Both the position numbers and the translations under genes were made by a program. From Tabrizicola soli (GTDB lineage Bacteria > Pseudomonadota > Alphaproteobacteria > Rhodobacterales > Rhodobacteraceae): 64,000 bases of DNA. The notes under the pieces were generated by a model. The model had not been told where the DNA came from. It made no database searches and saw only the letters and a program-made list of their open reading frames with translations. Location: the NCBI RefSeq assembly GCF_015999335.1, contig NZ_JAEACP010000009.1, positions 62,001 to 126,000 of the forward strand. Reading direction: 5' to 3'. This document shows positions 58,180 through 64,000 of this stretch, one piece after another (the stretch's first letter is position 1; each line of letters begins with the position of its first letter).

Positions 58180-59387
58180 TCGTCACCATCGACCGGCTGG
58201 GCCATCTGGGCGACGGGATCGCCCCCGGCCCGATCTTCGTCTCCGGCGTCCTTCCGGGTGAGGTGGTCGAGGGCACGCCCGACGGCGACCATCTGCTGAA
58301 CCCCAAGATCATCACCCCCTCGCCCGACCGGGTGAAACCGCCCTGCCGCCACGCCCGTGCCTGCGGCGGCTGCCAGCTGCAACACGCCTCCGATGCCTTC
58401 GTCGCCGGATGGAAGCAGGAGGTCGTGGCCAATGCGCTTGCCGGCCAGGGCCTGACCGCCGAATTCCTGCCCCTCGTCACCTCGCCCGCCAGGTCCCGCC
58501 GCCGCGCGACGCTCTCTGCCCGCCGCACCAGGTCCGGCGTGCTGATCGGCTTCCACGCCCGCGCTTCGGACACCCTGGCCGAGATCCCCGATTGCCGGCT
58601 CCTCCATCCCGGCATCCTCGCCGCCTTCCCCGGCCTGCAGGCGCTGGTCCAGGCCGGCGGCTCGCGTACGACCGAGCTGTCGCTGCAAGTCACCCTCACC
58701 CGTGGCGGCCCCGATGTCAGCGTTACTGGCGGCAAGCCCCTCGACTCCACCCTCCGCCTCGACCTCGCCCGCCTGGTCGAGGCGCATGGCTTCTCCCGCC
58801 TGACCTGGGATGGCGAGACCGTCGCGCTGCGCGACCGCCCCGCGCTGACCATGGGCCAGGCCACCGTCATCCCCCCCGCCGGCGCCTTCCTGCAAGCCAC
58901 GGCCGAGGGCGAAGCCGCCCTCCTGTCCGCTGTCCGCCAGGCGCTTGGTCCGCAGAAGCGCGTCGTCGACCTCTTCTCCGGCATCGGCACCTTCGCCCTT
59001 CCCCTCGCCGAAACCATGGAGGTCCATGCCGTCGAGGGCGATGCCGCGATGACCCGCGCCCTCGACCTCGCCGCCCGCGGCACCCCCGGCCTCCACCGCG
59101 TCACGACCGAAACCCGCGACCTCTTCCGCCGCCCGCTGGAGCCGGACGAACTGAAACCCTTCTCCGCAGCCGTCATCGACCCGCCCCGCGCCGGGGCCGA
59201 GGCGCAGACCGACCGCCTTGCCGCCAGCGCCATCCCGGTGATCGCCGCCGTCTCCTGCAACCCGGTCACCTTCGCCCGCGACGCCCGCAGCCTGACCGAT
59301 GCCGGATACCGCCTCGACTGGGTGCAGGTCGTCGACCAGTTCCGCTGGTCCACCCATGTCGAACTGGTGGCCCGCCTGTCACGCTGA
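58176..59387 (+). CDS. class I SAM-dependent RNA methyltransferase (RlmD/TrmA family)
   Basis: 403 residues, probably making a 5-methyluridine in 23S rRNA or tRNA. A TRAM-like N-terminus (short) is followed by a four-Cys cluster region (CRHARACGGCQLQH, about 57-70), typical of RumA/RlmD-type iron-sulfur methyltransferases. The SAM motif is VVDLFSGIGTFALPLA (about 270-285) and the catalytic Cys sits in SCNPVTFARD. Translation starts at GTG within the GTGA overlap with the ABC gene. Confidence 0.9.
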   Translation: MIVTIDRLGHLGDGIAPGPIFVSGVLPGEVVEGTPDGDHLLNPKIITPSPDRVKPPCRHARACGGCQLQHASDAFVAGWKQEVVANALAGQGLTAEFLPLVTSPARSRRRATLSARRTRSGVLIGFHARASDTLAEIPDCRLLHPGILAAFPGLQALVQAGGSRTTELSLQVTLTRGGPDVSVTGGKPLDSTLRLDLARLVEAHGFSRLTWDGETVALRDRPALTMGQATVIPPAGAFLQATAEGEAALLSAVRQALGPQKRVVDLFSGIGTFALPLAETMEVHAVEGDAAMTRALDLAARGTPGLHRVTTETRDLFRRPLEPDELKPFSAAVIDPPRAGAEAQTDRLAASAIPVIAAVSCNPVTFARDARSLTDAGYRLDWVQVVDQFRWSTHVELVARLSR

Positions 59388-59480
59388 CGTTTCCGTGAAC
59401 CCTGCGACAGCCTGACCGTCTTTGCAGACGGGCCAGAATCCTGTATCCATGGGACAAAAAAGGGGCAGACGGTCACAGGC

Positions 59481-59975
59481 ATGCGCGGCTTCGGTATTCT
59501 GGTTCTCCTGGTGGTCATGCTGGGTCTTGCCGGTTGCGGCAACAGCAAGTTCCGCCGCTACAACGGGCCCGAGGTCACTCAGGTCCAGGTCCACAAGACC
59601 GAGCGGAAGATGTATCTCTTCCACCATGACCGCGTGCTGAAATCCTACGACATCGCGCTCGGCTTCGCGCCCCAGGGCCACAAGCAGTTCGAAGGCGACG
59701 GCAAGACGCCCGAGGGCACCTATTACATCAGCCACAAGAACCCGAACTCGAACTACCACCTGTCGCTCGGCATCTCCTACCCGAACCCGAACGACATCGC
59801 CTTCGCTGAAGCGCAGGGCAAGTCGCCGGGCGGAGAGATCTTCATCCATGGCGGGCCCAGGGGCCGGATCAGCCAGCGCGACTGGACCTTTGGCTGCGTC
59901 GCGCTGACCGACAAGCAGATGGAAGTGGTCTATTCCATGGTCAGGCCGGGCACGCCGATCGTTATCCTGCCCTGA
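59481..59975 (+). CDS. L,D-transpeptidase (YkuD domain) lipoprotein
   Basis: 164 residues. A lipoprotein signal ends in LAGC (Cys19). The YkuD domain has the conserved His123 in IHGGPRG and the catalytic Cys139 in DWTFGCVAL; the usual SxGC reads TFGC here. It should cross-link peptidoglycan 3-3 or attach a lipoprotein to it. The 93 bases before it show no clear signal. It lies among other cell-wall genes: a CAP-domain lipoprotein and a second L,D-transpeptidase. Confidence 0.9.
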   Translation: MRGFGILVLLVVMLGLAGCGNSKFRRYNGPEVTQVQVHKTERKMYLFHHDRVLKSYDIALGFAPQGHKQFEGDGKTPEGTYYISHKNPNSNYHLSLGISYPNPNDIAFAEAQGKSPGGEIFIHGGPRGRISQRDWTFGCVALTDKQMEVVYSMVRPGTPIVILP

Positions 59976-59978
59976 ACG

Positions 59979-60001
59979 GAAAAGGGCGCCCTCAGGCGCC
60001 C
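59979..60001 (-). terminator. intrinsic terminator overlapping the CAP-protein stop codon
   Basis: On the minus strand GGGCGCC and GGCGCCC form a 7-bp stem (60001-59995 and 59990-59984) around TGAG, followed by TTTTCC. The loop contains the stop codon TGA (59994-59992) of the CAP-domain gene, so termination and the end of translation coincide. On the plus strand it could serve the L,D-transpeptidase gene, but lacks a T-run there. Confidence 0.7.
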
Positions 60002-60504
60002 GTCACCATCGTCCACCAGATCTTGCCGCCCGGTTCCTGATACCAGGCAAAGCCGATCTGCCGCGCCGAGGGATCCATGATCACCGCGCGGGTGTCCGGC
60101 TGCGCCATCCAGGTGGACAGCGTGACCAGTTCCGTCTCGTAGGTCTCCGAGATCAGCTCGCCCACCAGGCGCCCGGTATAGCCGGCCCGCTGCACCCGGA
60201 CCAGCGGCGACGACCCGTCCGAGCCGAAGTGCCAGGGCCGGTTCTGCACCGACATGTCGCGCGAATGCGTCGCGGCGGCGGCGTTCAGCCGCGAATCGAA
60301 GGTCAGCGGCGTCAGCGACTTGGCCGAGCGCAGCGTGTTCACCGCATCCAGGAGGCGGAAGGACACCAGCTGCTCGTCCTGGGGCTTGATCCGATAGACC
60401 TGCGGCAGCGGCTTGCCGTCCGCGCCCAGCGTCGGCCCCCGCACCGGAGTGCAGGCAGCAAGCGCCAGGCCCGCGCCTGACAGCAGAAACATGCGTCTTT
60501 CCAT
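59992..60504 (-). CDS. CAP-domain (SCP/PR1-like) lipoprotein
   Basis: 170 residues with the lipoprotein/Tat-like N-terminus MERRMFLLSGAGLALAAC (Cys 18). The CAP fold shows LLDAVNTLRSAKSLTPLTFDSRLNAAAATHSRDM in its first half (only part quoted: LTFDSRLNAAAATHSRDM) and GELISETYETE and IGFAWY later. Bacterial CAP proteins are extracytoplasmic and their activities are mostly unknown. The ATG at 60504 is preferred to an upstream ATG at 60633 because it starts the signal sequence. Confidence 0.83.
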   Translation of the reverse strand: MERRMFLLSGAGLALAACTPVRGPTLGADGKPLPQVYRIKPQDEQLVSFRLLDAVNTLRSAKSLTPLTFDSRLNAAAATHSRDMSVQNRPWHFGSDGSSPLVRVQRAGYTGRLVGELISETYETELVTLSTWMAQPDTRAVIMDPSARQIGFAWYQEPGGKIWWTMVTGA

Positions 60505-60556
60505 TGCATCCACCAGATCTCGCCGCGCTGGGGCGGCCTTCCGCCCCTCTCTAGCG

Positions 60557-60585
60557 AAAGCCCGTGCAAGGATCAAACGGGCTTT
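60557..60585. other. 9-bp stem-loop between the CAP and L,D-transpeptidase genes
   Basis: AAAGCCCGT (60557-60565) pairs with ACGGGCTTT (60577-60585) around an 11-base loop. It lies in the divergent intergenic region (60505-60685) and could be an operator or just a transcript hairpin. Confidence 0.4.
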
Positions 60586-60685
60586 CTGCCGATCGGCGAA
60601 AGCTAACGGGTCTTTGAATTGCGAGGCGGTCACAAAGCGGTTATAGGACGCGAAAACACCCTATGAGAGCAGGAGAGACACCAGA

Positions 60686-61279
60686 ATGACGAAGGGCATC
60701 ATCACCCGTCGTTCTCTGCTTGGCGGCGCTGCGGGCATGGCCGGGCTGGCCGCGCTCCCGTCGCTGGCGCAGGACGCCACCACCGAATTCACCGCGCCGG
60801 CCTCCAGCACGGTGCGCAACAACGTCTCCAGCTTCCGCATGTTGCAGTGGCAGGACTATTTCGACAACACGCGCAACGGGGCGATCCTCGTCGACATCAC
60901 CTCGCGCGCGCTGCACTACTGGTCGGATGACCAGTCGATCTACCGCCTCTACCCGACCTCTGTCCCCCTGTCCGAGGATCTGACCCGCCGCGGCCGGACC
61001 GAGGTGGTGCAGAAGGTGATGAACCCGACCTGGCGCCCGACCCCCGCCATGCTGGAGCGCAACCCCGAATGGCCGACCGTGGTCGAGGGCGGCGCCAAGG
61101 ACAACCCGCTGGGCACCCGCGCGCTCTATCTCTCCTGGACCTACTACCGGATCCACGGCACCCACGACACCCGCAAGATCGGACGGAAGTCCTCGAACGG
61201 CTGTATCGGCCTGTACAACGAGCACATCGAGGAACTGTTCGCGATGGCGAATGTCGGGACGCAGGTGCTGCTGATCTGA
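60686..61279 (+). CDS. L,D-transpeptidase (YkuD domain), exported by Tat
   Basis: 197 residues with a Tat-type signal (RRSLLGG, residues 8-14, then a hydrophobic run ending in SLAQ). The YkuD core has His157 in HGTHD and Cys173 in KSSNGCIGL, the classical SxGC. Periplasmic, forms 3-3 cross-links or anchors outer-membrane proteins. A Tat signal for an L,D-transpeptidase is found in Rhodobacterales but is not general. Starts with GGAG before the ATG; ends at a strong terminator. Confidence 0.92.
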   Translation: MTKGIITRRSLLGGAAGMAGLAALPSLAQDATTEFTAPASSTVRNNVSSFRMLQWQDYFDNTRNGAILVDITSRALHYWSDDQSIYRLYPTSVPLSEDLTRRGRTEVVQKVMNPTWRPTPAMLERNPEWPTVVEGGAKDNPLGTRALYLSWTYYRIHGTHDTRKIGRKSSNGCIGLYNEHIEELFAMANVGTQVLLI

Positions 61280-61301
61280 CCCGGCCAAACTTCGGCTTCA
61301 T

Positions 61302-61337
61302 GGGACCGCAGGCACCCGCCTGCGGTCCCTTGCTTTT
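61302..61337 (+). terminator. intrinsic terminator after the second L,D-transpeptidase gene
   Basis: GGGACCGCAGGC (61302-61313) pairs perfectly with GCCTGCGGTCCC (61318-61329) around ACCC, followed by TTGCTTTT. It is placed between convergent genes and could also serve the M20 gene. Confidence 0.85.
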
Positions 61338-61343
61338 CCGGGC

Positions 61344-62492
61344 TTACCCCAGCAGGTCGCGCATCACGCGGTCGAAGATCGCCACGCCCTGCGGGATCAG
61401 GCCGTCGGGGAAGTCGAAATCCGGGTTGTGCAGCGCCGGCGACGCCTCGCCCGAGCCCAGCAGGAACATCGCCGCTTTCGCCTGCCCGCCGAACAGCCCG
61501 AAATCCTCGGATGCGCGCATCGGCAGGCCGGTTTCAGAGTGCTTCATTCCCAACGCCTCCAGCGCGCGAAGGATCGCCCTGGCGCTGTCGGCATGGTTCA
61601 CACAGGCGGCAAAGCGGTCGTGGTGGCTGAACTCCAGCCCCAGCCCGTGCCGCTCGGCCAGATCGCGCGCCAGGGTCGTCACCTCTTCGCGCAGCGCCGC
61701 CATGTCGGCATCCGCAAGGGTGCGCAGGGTCAGCCACAGTTCGCCCTCGCCCGGAGTGATGCCGAAAGCCGGCTCTCCCATCCGGGCATGGCAGATGCTG
61801 ACCAGCCGGAAACCGGGTTCCAGCCGGCCACCCGGACCGGCGGCAAGCGCCGCGGGCATCAACGCCGCCAGCGCCAGCGCGGGCGAAACACCCGTCTCCG
61901 GCTGCGAGGCATGCGCCGTCCGCCCGCGGAACAGCACCCGCAGCCCTTCCGAGGCGCAGTTCGCCGGGCCGGGCGCGATGATGACTTGTCCCACCGGATG
62001 GCCCGGCATGTTGTGCAGCGCAAAGGCCCAGTCCGGCCGGATCGCGGCAAAGCGAGGATCGACCAGCACCGCCGCCGCGCCGGAACCGTCCTCCTCCGCC
62101 GGCTGGAACAACAGGATCACCCGTCCCCGCGCCGGCCCCTCGCGCGAAAGCAGTCGCGCAAGCCCCAGAAGGATCGTCGAATGGCCGTCATGTCCGCAGA
62201 GATGCCCCTTGCCCGGAATGGCGGAGCGGTGGCTGACCTCCGACTGTTCCTCGATCGGCAGGGCATCCAGTTCCGACCGGAACATCACGGTCGGCCCCGG
62301 CTCGGCAGCCTGCCAGACCGCCGCGACGCCATGGCCGCCAAGGCCCGTCAGGATCTGGTCAGGGGCAAGCGCCTGCAGCGCAGCCACGACCTCGGCCGCG
62401 GTCCATTCTTCCTGCCCCGACACTTCCGGGTGGCGATGCAGGTGGTGGCGGAATTCGGTCAGCTCGGCGATGTCGCTGTTCGTCAGGCGCAT
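61344..62492 (-). CDS. M20-family amidohydrolase (hippurate hydrolase-like)
   Basis: 382 residues. Zinc-binding motifs LCGHDGHSTILLG (about 98-110) and QPAEEDGSGAAAV (about 131-143), with the HHLHRHPEVSGQE N-terminus and HASQPETG dimerisation-lid region typical of the AmhX/HipO group. Hydrolyses an N-acyl amino acid or similar amide; the actual substrate is not predictable. The ATG at 62492 is taken because it opens with the usual leader; the frame is open 13 codons more. Confidence 0.9.
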   Translation of the reverse strand: MRLTNSDIAELTEFRHHLHRHPEVSGQEEWTAAEVVAALQALAPDQILTGLGGHGVAAVWQAAEPGPTVMFRSELDALPIEEQSEVSHRSAIPGKGHLCGHDGHSTILLGLARLLSREGPARGRVILLFQPAEEDGSGAAAVLVDPRFAAIRPDWAFALHNMPGHPVGQVIIAPGPANCASEGLRVLFRGRTAHASQPETGVSPALALAALMPAALAAGPGGRLEPGFRLVSICHARMGEPAFGITPGEGELWLTLRTLADADMAALREEVTTLARDLAERHGLGLEFSHHDRFAACVNHADSARAILRALEALGMKHSETGLPMRASEDFGLFGGQAKAAMFLLGSGEASPALHNPDFDFPDGLIPQGVAIFDRVMRDLLG

Positions 62493-62642
62493 GGAATCCT
62501 CCGTCGGATCAAAGCATCGCCCCTGCCGCACGGGGCGGCAAGCCGCAAAGCGCCCGGCCGGAGCCTGCTTTCCTTTGCGGAAGGAAGGTTAAGACTTCCC
62601 TAACGCGCCTCCGCAACCCCTTGAAATCGTTTCGCCTGCCCC

Positions 62643-62662
62643 GCTGTCCATGCGTGGACAGC
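62643..62662. other. 8-bp hairpin directly after the hemH stop codon
   Basis: GCTGTCCA (62643-62650) and TGGACAGC (62655-62662) pair perfectly around TGCG, and the last base abuts the hemH stop codon. No T-run follows on the minus strand. It could terminate hemH in a U-tract-independent way or stabilise its mRNA. Confidence 0.5.
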
Positions 62663-63751
62663 TTAGACCTTCGGCAGCCAGCCGCCCAGGTTCTCCTCGA
62701 TCACCGCGACGAGGGCCTCGATATGGGCGGGTTCGTCGTTCAGGCAGGGGATGTAGGTGAACTCCTCGCCCCCCGCATGCAGGAAGGCCTCCCGGATCTC
62801 GCCGTTGATCTCTTCCAGCGTCTCGATGCAGTCGGCCGAGAAAGCCGGCGCCATCACCGCGATCCGCTTCTTCCCCGCCTTCGCCAGCTCGGCCACATGC
62901 TCGACCGTATAGGGCCGCAGCCATTCCTCCGGGCCGAAGACCGACTGGAAGGTCGTGTCGATCGACCCCTTCTCCCACCCCAGCCTCTCGCGCAGCAGGC
63001 GCGAGGTCTTCTGGCACTGGCAGTGATAGGGGTCGCCCTCCATCAGGTAGCGTTTCGGCATGCCGTGGTAGCTGGCGACCAGCACGTCCGGCCGGGTTTC
63101 CAGCTTGCCATAGGCCGCCTCGACCGAGCGGGCGAGGGCCTCGATATACAGGGGATGCTCGAAATACTCCGCCACGGTCCGCACCGCCGGCTGCCGCTTC
63201 TCCTGCATCAGGGCGCGGAAGAACTGGTCGTTCGCCGTGGCCGAGGTCGCGCCGGCGTAATGGGGGTAGAGGGGGAAGAACAGGATCTTCTCGCAGCCTG
63301 CCTCGACCATGGCCCGGACCTTCGCCTCGGTCGAGGGATTGCCGTAGCGCATGCAGAAATCGACCATGACCTCGCCCCCGTGCCGGGCGGCAAGCGCCTC
63401 GGCCAGCGCGGCAGTCTGCGCCTTGGTGATCGTCAGCAGCGGGCTTTCGTTCAACTCGTGGTTCCAGATCAGCTTGTAGTTCGCGCCCGAGGAAAACGGC
63501 CGCTTCGACAGGATGATCAGCTGGAGAAGCGGCTGCCACTTCCAGCTGGCGTAATCGACCACCCTTTTGTCAGAAAGGAACTCGCTCAGATAGCGGCGCA
63601 TCGACCAGTAGTCGTAGTTGTCCGGCGTCCCGAGATTCGCGACCAGCACGCCGATCCTAGCCTTGCGGACGGGCGGGTGGTCGGCGGGGGCATGGGCCAG
63701 CCGGCCCTCGCCGGGGCGCAGGGGAGAAGTGTCGGATTTGGCGTCACGCAT
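62663..63751 (-). CDS. hemH: ferrochelatase
   Basis: Inserts ferrous iron into protoporphyrin IX to form haem. 362 residues. The N-terminal IGVLVANLGTPDNYDYWSM, the catalytic His of SYHGMPKRY and CYHCQCQKTSRLL (here DPYHCQCQKTSRLL) and the QSVFGPEEWLRPYT segment are diagnostic. A 30-residue hydrophilic extension precedes the core. Another haem-pathway gene, hemJ, lies about 31 kb away beside the origin. A partial methyltransferase gene lies 51 bases upstream on the same strand. Confidence 0.95.
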   Translation of the reverse strand: MRDAKSDTSPLRPGEGRLAHAPADHPPVRKARIGVLVANLGTPDNYDYWSMRRYLSEFLSDKRVVDYASWKWQPLLQLIILSKRPFSSGANYKLIWNHELNESPLLTITKAQTAALAEALAARHGGEVMVDFCMRYGNPSTEAKVRAMVEAGCEKILFFPLYPHYAGATSATANDQFFRALMQEKRQPAVRTVAEYFEHPLYIEALARSVEAAYGKLETRPDVLVASYHGMPKRYLMEGDPYHCQCQKTSRLLRERLGWEKGSIDTTFQSVFGPEEWLRPYTVEHVAELAKAGKKRIAVMAPAFSADCIETLEEINGEIREAFLHAGGEEFTYIPCLNDEPAHIEALVAVIEENLGGWLPKV

Positions 63752-63802
63752 CGCGAGGATCCTGCTTGTTCCCTGCGGGAGATAAAGGCTTCCCGCGCGG
63801 GG

Positions 63803-64000
63803 TCAACCGTCCAGCGGCTTCTCGGGCACCCCCAGCGCATCCGCCAGCCTTGCCTTGGCCGAACCGGGGCGGAGCGGTTTCTGCTGGCTCTCGTGCGGGG
63901 CCCAGCCGGTGAGGAACACCAGCTCGAAGGTGGCGGGCAGGTGGCCCTCTGGCGTCGCGAGGCCCTGGTAGACCGCCGCCGCCGCGCCGATGACCGAACG
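63803..64000 (-). CDS. SAM-dependent methyltransferase, C-terminal end only
   Basis: 65 residues plus stop are visible; the 5' end lies beyond the window. The segment LPATFELVFLTGWAPHESQQ, followed by KPLRPGSAKARLADALG, matches the C-terminus of NDUFAF5-like/BioC-like methyltransferases of alphaproteobacteria. No catalytic motif is visible in this part. It may be co-transcribed with hemH. Confidence 0.65.
   Translation of the reverse strand, partial: RSVIGAAAAVYQGLATPEGHLPATFELVFLTGWAPHESQQKPLRPGSAKARLADALGVPEKPLDG

Overview
The window is a 64 kb piece of a high-GC alphaproteobacterial chromosome. Gene content and order (rho-mnmE-mnmG-rsmG-parA-parB on one side of a gap and maf-aroE-coaE-dnaQ-secB on the other; hslVU; hrcA-grpE; many DUF families typical of the group) point to a Rhodobacterales bacterium of the Paracoccus/Rhodobacter type. 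Nearly all of it is ordinary core chromosome, densely packed, with many 4-base ATGA start/stop overlaps and several convergent genes whose ends overlap. I see no prophage, insertion sequence, integron, CRISPR array or rRNA. One tRNA (Leu, CAG) is present.

Layout. 1-8.3 kb: partial uppP, an NDUFA9-like reductase, tRNA-Leu, a DEAD-box RNA helicase with a long basic repeat tail, then (minus strand) a DUF2125 protein, pmbA/tldE and cysQ. 8.4-14.3 kb: a short enoyl-CoA hydratase coupled to agmatinase, a HI0933-type flavoprotein carrying an in-frame palindrome, a DUF4304-like protein, pheS, a DUF1643 protein and an anchored RTX-repeat protein. 14.6-21 kb: rpsO, then hslV - membrane protein - hslU, mutS and grpE. 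21-25 kb: hrcA divergent from rph-rdgB-hemW.

24.8-35.8 kb is the replication-origin neighbourhood. A minus-strand operon rho-mnmE-mnmG-rsmG-parA-parB contains two very good parS sites. The only long gene-free stretch (32123-32539) has DnaA-box-like sequences and an AT-rich tract and sits exactly where gene direction switches, so it is the best oriC candidate. maf-aroE-coaE-dnaQ run away from it on the plus strand.

35.8-49.2 kb: envelope and metabolic genes (secB, fxsA, Tim44-like, mltA, Smr), a possible sugar-acid module (SMP-30 lactonase, SDR, FAH hydrolase), an S33 peptidase, argG, a Gly-rich secreted protein and ilvA. 49.2-64 kb: an Hpt protein divergent from a receiver-PP2C phosphatase, two Nudix enzymes, hslO, the CCA-adding enzyme, two paralogous ABC exporters, an RNA methyltransferase, two L,D-transpeptidases flanking a CAP lipoprotein, an M20 amidohydrolase, hemH and a partial methyltransferase.

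The most unusual signals are: a 66-bp near-perfect palindrome inserted in frame in the flavoprotein gene, with a possible relative between the ABC transporter genes; a 13-bp direct repeat where a shortened enoyl-CoA hydratase meets agmatinase; a membrane protein translationally coupled between hslV and hslU; the oriC/parS arrangement; and an Hpt/receiver-PP2C pair resembling the HptB-HsbR relay of Pseudomonas. I did not find a clearly new defence or biosynthetic system.
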